This document shows positions 1 to 7,253 of a DNA stretch of 18,308 nucleotides, one piece after another. The stretch is from positions 1 through 18,308 of the forward strand of contig DMHA01000323.1 of assembly GCA_003449615.1 (NCBI GenBank), given 5' to 3'. Position 1 is the stretch's first letter, and every line of letters starts with the position of its first letter. Position numbers and translations under genes: made by a program. Under the pieces are notes generated by a model. The model was not told the origin of the DNA. It worked only from the letters and a program-made list of their open reading frames with translations, and did not search any database. The stretch comes from Flavobacterium sp. (GTDB lineage Bacteria; Bacteroidota; Bacteroidia; Flavobacteriales; Flavobacteriaceae).

Positions 1-365
1 AAAACCTTGTAGGTGTGTTTGTCTTGAAATTAATACCTACAAGGTCAAAAAGACCTTGCAGGAGATTAAAAAAAATAAAAAACTGAAAATCAATTAATTA
101 AACTTTAATAATAATCGAACTCTGGGTATAAGTAATAGTCTTTGAAACAAAAATATAATTAATTATCGGAACGCATTGAAATAGATATTAATATTCTCGT
201 TTTTAATTCATACTTTCCCTATATTTCACGAAACAAATTTCAATAAAATTGGTAAATATCCTAAAAATATTTGGTTTCGATTATTAAACTTTCCTTTACA
301 GCCGATGAGTTTCTTTCAAATTTTTAATTAGATTTGAAAACTATTACTTAACTAAATTCTTGTCT
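1..365. other. Intergenic region, no gene seen
   Basis: AT-rich non-coding stretch upstream of the AsmA/GT51 gene. The first 62 bases hold a cluster of three short inverted half-sites, listed separately. I found no convincing -33/-7 promoter pair. The best weak -7 match is TATATTTC at 220-227, which lacks a matching -33 TTG at the usual spacing. No RNA gene or short ORF with supporting features was seen. Confidence 0.6.
4..62. repeat. Palindromic intergenic repeat with three half-sites
   Basis: accttgtaggt (4-14) is perfectly complementary to acctacaaggt (35-45). The segment cctacaaggtc (36-46) also pairs with gaccttgcagg (52-62) across an aaaaa loop with one mismatch. The central half-site can therefore pair with either neighbour. 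The motif resembles the palindrome at 4538-4570 in its gacct...aggtc ends. It may be the terminator of a gene to the left of the window or a dispersed intergenic repeat. Confidence 0.7.
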
Positions 366-2327
366 ATGAAAACCCGAAAACAAAAATTAATTTTAATTAC
401 AAAAATAGTTGCAATCACTATTTTGCTACTAATTATATTTTTTTTGGTTTTTAGAAACGCAATATTAAAACAAACTATTGCTAAAGTTGCTGTCAAAATA
501 GAGCGTGAATATAACGGAAGTTTTTCGATAAGAGAGGCTTCTTTTGTTGGAATTTCGGGTTTGAGTTTTCAGGATATAGTTTTGGTTCCTAAAAATGCCG
601 ACACAATTTTCAGCATAAAAAAAATGAAAACCAGTGTCAATTTATGGCAATTGTTGGTGGGCGATATACAGTTAGGAACTTTAGAAATGGAGACGGGTTT
701 TGTGCAATTGGTTAAAAATAAAAACGGACGTAATTATGATGCTTTCCTGAAAAAAAAGGAAGACGGTAATGGTTCTAACACAAAAAGAGATTATGCCCAA
801 TTTGCCTATCAAATTATTTCGAAAGTTCTGAACTTGATTCCAACCGATATGAAAGTCGAAAACCTTGTATTCCGTTTGGACGATAATGGCAAAAAAACCA
901 CAATTAATTTCCAAAAACTGAAACTGAACAACAATCAACTCGAAACCACTGTTACAGTAAAAACCAAAGCTTTTACAGAGCAAATTTGTATTTCTGGTTT
1001 TGCCAATCCAAGAGATAAAAAAGCCGATATTCGGTTTTTCAATTGCAATACGGGAACAATTAAAATACCCTATCTTGACGAAAGATTCCTTCTGAAATCT
1101 AGCTTCGATTCCATTCATCTTAACATTCAAAACATAGACAAATCGGGAGGTGAATTACACATAGACGGTTTTGCATCTGTTGTGAATTTGATGATTAATC
1201 ATCCCAAAATTGCCAAAAAAGACGTGACTATCAAAAAGGCAAAATTTGACTTTAGGTTCTTGTTGGGTTCTGATTTTGTATCAATCGACAGCAGTTCTAC
1301 GGTTCAATTAAACAAAGTAAAATTGCATCCTTATTTGGAATATGAAACCCAAGAGGACACCATTTACAAACTCAAAGTATCCATTCCGAAGATGCAAGCA
1401 CAGGATTTTATTACTTCGCTTCCCGATGGTTTGTTTACCCATTTTCAAGGAATGGAGGCACAAGGCAAGTTTGCCTATCAATTGAATTTTATGTTCAACA
1501 AAAACAAACCCAATCGACTGATTTTTGAAAGTAATTTGAAGAAAGATAATCTAAAAATCATCAAATATGGCGAAGCCAATTTGAACAAACTCAACTCAGA
1601 ATTTGTTTATCGTGCCATCATTCAAAACGTGCAACAACGTCCCGTTTTGGTGGGTTCCGAAAATCCAAATTACACTCCTTTAGATCAAATTTCGCCTTAT
1701 TTGCAAAAATGTGTATTGACCTCGGAAGACCCTTCGTTTTTCTCGCATCGGGGTTTTATTACCGAAGCCTTCAAACAATCGATTCTAAAAAACATTCGCA
1801 CCAAGAAATTTTCCCGTGGTGCCAGCACAATTAGTATGCAATTAATCAAAAATGTGTTTCTAACTCGAGAAAAAACAGCCTCCCGAAAACTAGAAGAAAT
1901 TCTATTGGTTTACATTCTCGAAAACAACAGAATCGCCAGCAAAGAACGAATGCTCGAAGTTTATTTCAACATCATCGAATGGGGACCAAATATATACGGA
2001 ATTGGCGAAGCAAGTCAATTTTATTTTCAAAAAAAACCAGCAAATCTGACCTTGAAAGAATGTTTATTTTTGGCTACTATCATTCCAAAACCCAACAAAT
2101 TTATGTGGCAATTTGACCAAGATGGAAAACTAAAATCGTTTGCCATTCAGCAACAAAAATTCCTAAATAATTTGATGTTGCGAAGAGGAATTTTGACTGC
2201 CGAAGATACCATAGGCGAATCTATTCCGCTTCAATTAACAGGAAACGCACATTCTTTTTTGAAATTAAAAGTGTTAGACTCCATCGCTGTCGATTCATTG
2301 GCAGTAGAAGAACCTTTTGATTTTTGA
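366..2327 (+). CDS. AsmA-like / GT51 transglycosylase fusion protein (no transpeptidase domain)
   Basis: Membrane-anchored peptidoglycan glycosyltransferase of about 653 aa, predicted to polymerise lipid II into glycan strands on the periplasmic face. Residues about 10-30 form one N-terminal membrane segment after a basic stretch. Residues about 35-415 look AsmA-like: beta-rich, with the 'LWQLLVGDIQLGTLEME' pattern followed by an 'NGRNYDAFL' segment. Residues about 435-610 carry the GT51 signatures in order: EDPSFFSHRG (catalytic Glu about 454), GASTISMQLIKN, RKLEEILLVYILE and KERMLEVYFNIIEWG. No SxxK, SxN or KTG motifs follow, so it is monofunctional. It is far longer than ordinary MtgA-type enzymes (about 240 aa) because of the AsmA-like half. 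An in-frame TTG lies at 360, but ATG 366 directly precedes the Lys/Arg-rich start of the anchor and is preferred. It converges with the receptor gene across a shared terminator. Confidence 0.85.
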   Translation: MKTRKQKLILITKIVAITILLLIIFFLVFRNAILKQTIAKVAVKIEREYNGSFSIREASFVGISGLSFQDIVLVPKNADTIFSIKKMKTSVNLWQLLVGDIQLGTLEMETGFVQLVKNKNGRNYDAFLKKKEDGNGSNTKRDYAQFAYQIISKVLNLIPTDMKVENLVFRLDDNGKKTTINFQKLKLNNNQLETTVTVKTKAFTEQICISGFANPRDKKADIRFFNCNTGTIKIPYLDERFLLKSSFDSIHLNIQNIDKSGGELHIDGFASVVNLMINHPKIAKKDVTIKKAKFDFRFLLGSDFVSIDSSSTVQLNKVKLHPYLEYETQEDTIYKLKVSIPKMQAQDFITSLPDGLFTHFQGMEAQGKFAYQLNFMFNKNKPNRLIFESNLKKDNLKIIKYGEANLNKLNSEFVYRAIIQNVQQRPVLVGSENPNYTPLDQISPYLQKCVLTSEDPSFFSHRGFITEAFKQSILKNIRTKKFSRGASTISMQLIKNVFLTREKTASRKLEEILLVYILENNRIASKERMLEVYFNIIEWGPNIYGIGEASQFYFQKKPANLTLKECLFLATIIPKPNKFMWQFDQDGKLKSFAIQQQKFLNNLMLRRGILTAEDTIGESIPLQLTGNAHSFLKLKVLDSIAVDSLAVEEPFDF

Positions 2328-2431
2328 TTTTTTTGAACACTATTTTTACAGATTCTTTCAGATTAAATAATCAAAAAAAAAGCAAGCAAAATACTTTTTT
2401 TCTTAGGCTAGTTTATTGATGAAAACTTAAA

Positions 2432-2472
2432 AAAAGCACCCAAAATCATTAAATCAGTTTTTGGGTGCTTTT
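2432..2472. terminator. Bidirectional rho-independent terminator
   Basis: A perfect 14-bp stem: aaaagcacccaaaa (2432-2445) pairs with ttttgggtgctttt (2459-2472) around a 13-base loop. A-runs and T-runs on the two sides give a U-tract on either strand. It lies between the convergent GT51 fusion gene (+) and the TonB-dependent receptor gene (-) and probably ends both transcripts. Confidence 0.85.
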
Positions 2473-2494
2473 AACTCTGAAAGAAAGAAATCTA

Positions 2495-4507
2495 TTAAAT
2501 ATTAAAATTCAATCCCAAAATAATATTCCTTCCAATATTTGAAATACCATCGGTTTTCAATCTAGAAAGGTGTGCAATATATTCTTTGTCCAATACATTA
2601 TTGACATTCAAATTTAGATCAAAAACAGTGTTGCCGAATTTTACTTTTCCGCCAAAACCAAGATTTATCAAAGTATATCCATTGGTTTTTGTTTCAAAAC
2701 CACTCACATTATTTTGATTGAAAGTGGTAGAAACATTTACAGCGGCAAAACCTTCTTTAAACCAGTTATTAATTTTAAACTCGGTTCTAATGTTGTTGTT
2801 CCAATTATTTGCAGGAATAAGTGGCAAGTAATTACCATTTTGTTTTTTGCCAGTAACGGTTTCAAAACTTGTTTCATAATGCAACCAATCTAATGGATGC
2901 GGATGAAAATGCAAGCCAATTTCTCCACCAAATAATTGGGCATCATTTTGAATATAATCAAAAACAGCGTTATCGTCAATGATTGCTCCAGTTGGCGAAG
3001 TATAAATAAAATTGTTGATGTGATTGTAAAATCCGTTAACGAAAAACTCGAAATGGCTGCTTTTGTATTCTAAATTTAGGTCGGTTTGCACATTTTGCTC
3101 TGTTTTCAAATTGGGGTTTCCAATTTCATAACGATTTGTTCCTTCGTGAACCCCGTTTGAAGTGAGTTCCGCCAAGTTTGGAGCTCTAAATCCAGAGGCA
3201 ACATTCAATCTCAAAGACAAATCTTTGGCCAAATTGGTTTTGTAACCCAATGACGCATTAAAACTATCGAATGATTTATCGATGGCTTCAAAAGAACCCT
3301 CATCGCCCGAAATTCCGTGTGCTGTTGTCGAGATGTTTCTATTGTCGAAACGCAATCCTGCCTGAATGACATTCGATTTCCATTCATAAATTCCTGTTCC
3401 AAAAAAGCCAAAATCATTGGTTGTAGCATCAGGAATTAAATAGTCGCTGCCGAAATTTTTGTTGGTTTGATTCATTCCTTGAATTCCAATAATGGATTCA
3501 AATTTGCCCAATTTTGGCAAATGGTATTTTGCATTATAATTGAAAGTTTTCAACTTCATTTGTAAAACAGCAATATCACTATCTTCAAATTCGCTTCTGT
3601 CATTCGAGATATAACCCAAATCGACATCTAGTTTTGATTTTTGAAAGAAGAAGATGTTATTCCAACTCAACAAATGATTGGAAACACCTTGTTTGGGATA
3701 TTCTGTTTTTTTGCTGGTAGTTTGCTTTGCAATTCCCTCTTCTGGAATCCCTAAATCTAAATTATTGTAATTGTAGCGGAAAATACTCGAAAATTTCGAG
3801 TTGCTGTAGCCAATTCCCGTTTTGAAATCGGTTTCATCATAACGGGTGTTGGTAACTCGATCGCCTCCCGAAATTTTATAATCAGAATGGGTGTTGTAAG
3901 CTCCACGAGCCAAGAATTTCCAATTTTCGGATGAGGTTTTAATTCCCAAAGTGGAATTACTTCCTAGAGTATTGGAGAAAAATTTCTGGCTGAAATTGGT
4001 TATAAAACTATTGGCATCGGCAAATTTTTCAGGATTCAAATACAAAACCCCACCCAAAGCATCTGAACCATAAAGCAAGGAAGCTGGCCCTTTGATGACT
4101 TCGACACTTTCGATGCCGGCATCATTTAATCCCAAACCGTGTTCATCGCCAAATTGTTGATTTTCGATTCGAACCCCTTGCGAATAGACCAAAACTCGGT
4201 TGCCACTCAACCCTCGAATGACGGGTTTTCCAATAGAAGTTCCTGTAGAAATTTGTGAAACTCCCGGAATGGTTGCCAATCCTTCGATTAAAGTGGCAGT
4301 TCCTTTTTGTTGCAATTCTTTGATGCTTTCGTGTTCCACTTTCATCATATTTTGCGATTGAATTTTGTTGAAAGCTGTCGAAACTATGACCTCATCCAAC
4401 ACAAAAGGTTTGGTTTTATGAATGGTATCTTGATTTTTTTCTGTGGTCTTTTGTGCCTGAAGAATAGCCGAAAACCCTATGAATAGGGCAATTATGAATT
4501 TTTTCAT
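2495..4507 (-). CDS. TonB-dependent outer-membrane receptor, ZnuD-like
   Basis: Outer-membrane beta-barrel receptor of 670 aa for TonB-energised uptake. It starts with a Sec signal peptide (MKKFIIALFIGFSAILQAQ). The plug domain follows at about 40-165, with the typical 'LATIPGVSQISTG', 'PVIRGLSGNRVLVY' and 'VEVIKGPASLLYGSDALGG' elements. The rest is barrel strands rich in Asn, Tyr and Phe, with the C-terminal 'NVNNVLDKEYIAH' box and a terminal aromatic/hydrophobic strand. There is no N-terminal carboxypeptidase-D-like domain, so it is not SusC-like. The segments 'GFRAPNLAELTSNGVHEG' plus 'YEIGNPNLKTEQ', and a His/Pro-rich loop 'LHFHPHPLDWLHYE', recall the zinc receptor ZnuD. Zinc or another transition metal is therefore the favoured substrate, by inference. 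The small His/Cys-rich gene lies directly upstream on the same strand. Confidence 0.9.
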   Translation of the reverse strand: MKKFIIALFIGFSAILQAQKTTEKNQDTIHKTKPFVLDEVIVSTAFNKIQSQNMMKVEHESIKELQQKGTATLIEGLATIPGVSQISTGTSIGKPVIRGLSGNRVLVYSQGVRIENQQFGDEHGLGLNDAGIESVEVIKGPASLLYGSDALGGVLYLNPEKFADANSFITNFSQKFFSNTLGSNSTLGIKTSSENWKFLARGAYNTHSDYKISGGDRVTNTRYDETDFKTGIGYSNSKFSSIFRYNYNNLDLGIPEEGIAKQTTSKKTEYPKQGVSNHLLSWNNIFFFQKSKLDVDLGYISNDRSEFEDSDIAVLQMKLKTFNYNAKYHLPKLGKFESIIGIQGMNQTNKNFGSDYLIPDATTNDFGFFGTGIYEWKSNVIQAGLRFDNRNISTTAHGISGDEGSFEAIDKSFDSFNASLGYKTNLAKDLSLRLNVASGFRAPNLAELTSNGVHEGTNRYEIGNPNLKTEQNVQTDLNLEYKSSHFEFFVNGFYNHINNFIYTSPTGAIIDDNAVFDYIQNDAQLFGGEIGLHFHPHPLDWLHYETSFETVTGKKQNGNYLPLIPANNWNNNIRTEFKINNWFKEGFAAVNVSTTFNQNNVSGFETKTNGYTLINLGFGGKVKFGNTVFDLNLNVNNVLDKEYIAHLSRLKTDGISNIGRNIILGLNFNI

Positions 4508-4537
4508 TTGAATGATTTTATTGTTAAATGGAAGTTT

Positions 4538-4570
4538 AGACCTAACAGGTTTTCAAAACCTGTTAGGTCT
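4538..4570. repeat. Perfect 15-bp palindrome between small His-rich gene and receptor gene
   Basis: agacctaacaggttt (4538-4552) and aaacctgttaggtct (4556-4570) form a perfect stem with a 3-base loop. T-runs on one side and A-rich sequence on the other make it terminator-like. It sits in the 83-bp gap between two co-directional genes, so it could attenuate receptor expression or stabilise the upstream message. Its gacct...aggtc ends link it to the element at 4-62. Confidence 0.8.
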
Positions 4571-4590
4571 TTTTGAAATCTATAAACTGA

Positions 4591-4941
4591 TTAAACAATA
4601 ATAATCGGTGGAGCTCGAAGCGCAAAAAGGCTTCCTTTGAAGAATTGAGTAATTTCACTGGATTTGAAAAAAGAATATTCAGAGGAAAAGATTGTTTTTT
4701 GAAATTCAAAATGATGAATATCTGAAGCTACAAAGTTACTTATGCTAAAATGACACACAAAACAATGTTCAAAATTGTGATGTTGATGTGTAATTTCGTG
4801 GCTTGAAGTGTATTTGTGATGACATTCTTTTTCAGAAAATAGTTTTGCCAAATGCTCATAACTATGCACAAACTGAAACAGCATCGAGAACAATACTGCA
4901 ACTGCCAGAAAAGCATTTACTATGACAAATTTCTTTTTCAT
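4591..4941 (-). CDS. Small His/Cys-rich secreted or membrane protein, upstream partner of the receptor
   Basis: A 116-aa protein of unknown function. Residues 1-25 are a basic start followed by a hydrophobic segment (signal peptide or anchor). Residues 26-77 are unusually rich in His with three Cys (CHH at 40-42, HQHH at 52-55, HCFVCH at 59-64, HH at 76-77), a plausible metal-binding surface. The C-terminus ends 'LFALRAPPIIIV'. A small Cys/His protein ending in an APP or GPP motif next to a TonB-dependent receptor recalls DUF2946 proteins of proteobacteria and the HYC_CC_PP-type proteins of Bacteroidota. This is family resemblance, not a verified hit. The frame is open upstream to 5130, but MKKKFVIVNAF at 4941 is the natural secretory start, and a -7-like box lies only six bases before it. 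It precedes the receptor on the same strand, suggesting a metal-uptake unit. Confidence 0.7.
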   Translation of the reverse strand: MKKKFVIVNAFLAVAVLFSMLFQFVHSYEHLAKLFSEKECHHKYTSSHEITHQHHNFEHCFVCHFSISNFVASDIHHFEFQKTIFSSEYSFFKSSEITQFFKGSLFALRAPPIIIV

Positions 4942-4946
4942 TTGTT

Positions 4947-4955
4947 GCAAAGGTA
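4947..4955 (-). promoter_or_regulatory. -7-like promoter box very close to the start codon
   Basis: On the minus strand TACCTTTGC matches the Bacteroidota -7 consensus TAnnTTTGC exactly. It ends six bases before the ATG at 4941, so transcription would start at or next to the start codon. TTTG-like sequences upstream lie at only about 7-11 bases spacing, which is too close for a normal -33 box. Confidence 0.35.
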
Positions 4956-5095
4956 GGAATAGCAAACAAAAAACCCAGCTAACTTTATGATTATTTAAAG
5001 TCAACTGGATTTTATTGTTTTTTAAATATTTTACCCACAAGGATAAAAAACTTTTAGAATAAAATATAACCGTAAAACTTAGATTTATAAAAAAT

Positions 5096-6439
5096 CTAAA
5101 CCACTCCTTGTGCCAACATAGCATCGGCAACTTTTACAAATCCTGCAATGTTGGCTCCTTTTACATAATCCACATAGCCAGACGAGTCTGTGCCATATTT
5201 CACACAAGAGGCGTGAATAGCGAGCATAATTCCTTTTAATCTTTCGTCCACTTCTTCAGAGGTCCAACTTAATCTTAAAGAATTTTGAGACATTTCGAGT
5301 CCCGAAGTGGCAACTCCACCAGCATTTGATGCTTTTCCGGGAGCAAATAATATTTTAGCTTTTTGAAAAACATGAACAGCTTCGGGCGTTGTGGGCATAT
5401 TGGCACCTTCTGAAACACAGATACAGCCATTGGCAACCAACATTTTGGCTTCCTCTTCGTTCAATTCATTTTGCGTGGCACAAGGCAAAGCAATATCACA
5501 TTTTACTTCCCAAGGGCGTTTTCCTGCAAAGTATTTTGCGTTGGGATATTGTTTTAAATAATCACTAATTCTACCTCTCAATACATTTTTTATTTCCATG
5601 ATGTGGGCTAATTTAGTTGCATCAATCCCATCGGCATCATAAATATACCCAGCAGAATCTGACATTGTAACTACTTTTGCGCCGAGTTGAGTGGCTTTTT
5701 CTACGGCATATTGTGCCACGTTTCCAGAACCAGAAACCACCACTGTTTTGCCCGAAAAACTTTCTCCTTTTGTGGTTAGCATACTATTGGCAAAATACAC
5801 ATTTCCGTATCCTGTTGCTTCGGGACGTATTAAAGAACCACCAAATGAAATTCCTTTTCCTGTTAAAACTCCAGTAAATTCATTTCGGAGCCTTTTGTAT
5901 TGACCAAACATATAACCAACTTCTCTTCCGCCTACACCAATATCTCCTGCAGGAACATCGGTATTGGAACCTATGTGTTTAGATAATTCAGTCATAAAGG
6001 CTTGGCAAAAACGCATTACTTCATTATCTGATTTCCCTTTTGGATCAAAATCGGCTCCACCTTTTCCGCCACCCATAGGCAATGTGGTAAGACTGTTTTT
6101 AAAGGTTTGCTCGAAAGCAAGAAATTTCAAAATGCTTAAATTTACCGAAGGATGAAACCGAATTCCTCCTTTATAAGGGCCAATGGCTGAATTCATTTGA
6201 ATCCTGTATCCTCTATTAACTTGGGTTTCGCCTTTATCGTCAATCCAAGCTACCCTAAAAATAATGATACGATCAGACTCGACCATTCTTTCCAAAAGCA
6301 TTTTGTTTTGGTATTTTTTATTTTCTTCAATAAATGGAATTACCGTTTCGGCAACTTCCATAACTGCTTGCAAAAATTCAGGCTCGTTTGGATTTTTTTT
6401 GGCAACCGATTCAATGAATGTAGTAATACTTTGTGACAT
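5096..6439 (-). CDS. gdhA: NADP-type glutamate dehydrogenase
   Basis: Cytosolic hexameric glutamate dehydrogenase that interconverts 2-oxoglutarate plus ammonium and L-glutamate. It links nitrogen assimilation to the TCA cycle. The length is 447 aa, the same as E. coli GdhA. Visible signatures are GPYKGGIRFHP (Lys about 90), PMGGGKGGADFDPKG (catalytic-region Lys about 126), DVPAGDIGVGGREVGYMFGQY, and the nucleotide-binding SGSGNVAQYAVEKA around 235-250 followed by 'VTMSDSAGYIYD'. The N-terminal layout and size match the short NADP(H)-dependent enzymes rather than the larger NAD-specific classes; coenzyme use is inferred. It is monocistronic, with a LacI-type palindrome in the leader. A weak hairpin (5080-5098) overlaps the TAG stop. 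Confidence 0.95.
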   Translation of the reverse strand: MSQSITTFIESVAKKNPNEPEFLQAVMEVAETVIPFIEENKKYQNKMLLERMVESDRIIIFRVAWIDDKGETQVNRGYRIQMNSAIGPYKGGIRFHPSVNLSILKFLAFEQTFKNSLTTLPMGGGKGGADFDPKGKSDNEVMRFCQAFMTELSKHIGSNTDVPAGDIGVGGREVGYMFGQYKRLRNEFTGVLTGKGISFGGSLIRPEATGYGNVYFANSMLTTKGESFSGKTVVVSGSGNVAQYAVEKATQLGAKVVTMSDSAGYIYDADGIDATKLAHIMEIKNVLRGRISDYLKQYPNAKYFAGKRPWEVKCDIALPCATQNELNEEEAKMLVANGCICVSEGANMPTTPEAVHVFQKAKILFAPGKASNAGGVATSGLEMSQNSLRLSWTSEEVDERLKGIMLAIHASCVKYGTDSSGYVDYVKGANIAGFVKVADAMLAQGVV

Positions 6440-6463
6440 ATTTTTTAAATTAATAACGTTTGA

Positions 6464-6475
6464 GAAAACGTTTTC
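6464..6475. promoter_or_regulatory. LacI-family-type operator palindrome in gdhA leader
   Basis: GAAAACGTTTTC is a perfect 12-bp palindrome with a central CpG, the hallmark of LacI/PurR-type operators. The following GT extends the match toward the PurR-like AAACGTTTTCGT pattern. Further AACGTT or CGTT half-sites lie at 6456-6461 and just downstream. It is 25-36 bases before the gdhA start and beside the likely transcription start, where a bound repressor would block expression. The regulator is not in the window. Confidence 0.5.
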
Positions 6476-6486
6476 GTTAGCGTTGA

Positions 6487-6494
6487 CAAATATA
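6487..6494 (-). promoter_or_regulatory. Candidate gdhA -7 promoter box
   Basis: TATATTTG on the minus strand fits the TAnnTTTG -7 consensus. Transcription would begin near 6480, giving a leader of about 40 bases that contains the palindrome at 6464-6475. The expected -33 region around 6514-6520 has only a weak TTTAG. Confidence 0.45.
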
Positions 6495-6786
6495 CATTAT
6501 ATAAGAATAGTTACTAAATTTTTTAATATTTCTTAACCCTTAAGAAGTGTTTTTATAAATTTGGAAACGATTTAATTTGAAATCAAAACTATTGTTATTA
6601 AAATACAGAAAACAGTACATTTTGTTTGTATTCTGTTTGTAATTTTTGAATTAAATTTAGATTCATCAACAATTTTATGAAACTTTACAAAAATGAATAT
6701 AAGGAGTGATTACAAAAATTATTGGATTCCTATCAAACTATAACAAAACTTTATAATTCGTTCTTATATCTTGTTTTGAAACTTTG

Positions 6787-6795
6787 TAACTTTGC
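6787..6795 (+). promoter_or_regulatory. Candidate -7 box of the bacilliredoxin gene
   Basis: TAACTTTGC matches TAnnTTTGC. It would start transcription around 6800 and give a leader of about 40 bases. The upstream TTG/TTTTG at 6771-6778 is closer than the normal -33 spacing, so the promoter is incomplete by consensus. Confidence 0.4.
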
Positions 6796-6842
6796 AAATC
6801 TTTAAATAAAGAAAATTTTAAACAATTTTAAACAAAAATAAT

Positions 6843-7253
6843 ATGTATCCACAAGAAATGGTATTGCCAATGCAAGCTGAATTGACCTCCGTTGGTTTTC
6901 AAGATTTACATAGTGCCGAAGCAGTAGATGCTGCTATAAAAGCCGAGGGAACAACATTAGTGGTGGTAAACTCTGTTTGTGGTTGTGCTGCTAGAAATGC
7001 TCGACCAGGATCGGCAATGAGTTTAGACAATGCCAAAAAACCAGGTCAATTAATCACCGTTTTTGCAGGTGTCGATAAAGAAGCGGTTGATGCTGCCAGA
7101 CAACACATGTTCCCTTTTCCTCCTTCTTCGCCAAGTATCGCCTTGTTCAAAGACGGTGAATTGGTTCACATGCTAGAGCGTCACCACATCGAAGGTCGCC
7201 CTGCCGAACTAATTGCTGACAACTTGAAAGACGCTTTCAACGAGTATTGTTAA
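6843..7253 (+). CDS. BrxA/BrxB-family bacilliredoxin (YphP/YqiW type)
   Basis: Small cytosolic thiol-disulfide protein of 136 aa. In Firmicutes the family removes bacillithiol from S-bacillithiolated proteins. The diagnostic Cys-Gly-Cys motif is at residues 46-48 in 'VNSVCGCAARNARPG'. The MYPQEM start, 'KEAVDAARQHMFPFPPSSPSIALFKDGELVHMLERHHIEGR' layout (here split by reading) and overall length match the family. The thioredoxin-like fold is family knowledge. Its presence suggests a bacillithiol-type redox system, but no bsh gene is in the window. It appears monocistronic and ends just before a strong palindrome with a T-rich tail. The name must not be confused with the BREX phage-defence proteins BrxA and BrxB. 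Confidence 0.92.
   Translation: MYPQEMVLPMQAELTSVGFQDLHSAEAVDAAIKAEGTTLVVVNSVCGCAARNARPGSAMSLDNAKKPGQLITVFAGVDKEAVDAARQHMFPFPPSSPSIALFKDGELVHMLERHHIEGRPAELIADNLKDAFNEYC

Larger units (their letters stand above)
6440..6842. other. Divergent intergenic region between gdhA and the bacilliredoxin gene
   Basis: About 400 AT-rich bases serving as the promoter region of two divergent genes. It holds the gdhA palindrome and -7 box at the left end and a -7 box for the rightward gene near the right end. The middle (about 6540-6760) has short repeated words such as tttgtttgta and acagaaaacag, but no supported gene or stable RNA structure. Confidence 0.6.

Noticed and set aside
360..365. TTG start two codons upstream of ATG 366 for the AsmA/GT51 gene
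   Set aside because: It adds only two residues before the basic stretch and membrane segment; the ATG is the simpler start.
681..1130. Minus-strand open frame inside the AsmA/GT51 gene
   Set aside because: No recognisable motif or start context; it is an opposite-strand shadow of a well-supported gene.
4942..5130. N-terminal extension of the small His/Cys-rich protein
   Set aside because: The extension would run into the gdhA end, has no family features, and would bury the secretory start MKKKFVIVNAF.
5677..6536. Several plus-strand open frames opposite gdhA
   Set aside because: They lie antisense to a full-length, motif-complete glutamate dehydrogenase and have no domain signals.
6843..7253. 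BREX phage-defence component, suggested by the BrxA/BrxB name
   Set aside because: The protein is a bacilliredoxin with a CGC motif; no PglX, PglZ, BrxC or BrxL gene is in the window.
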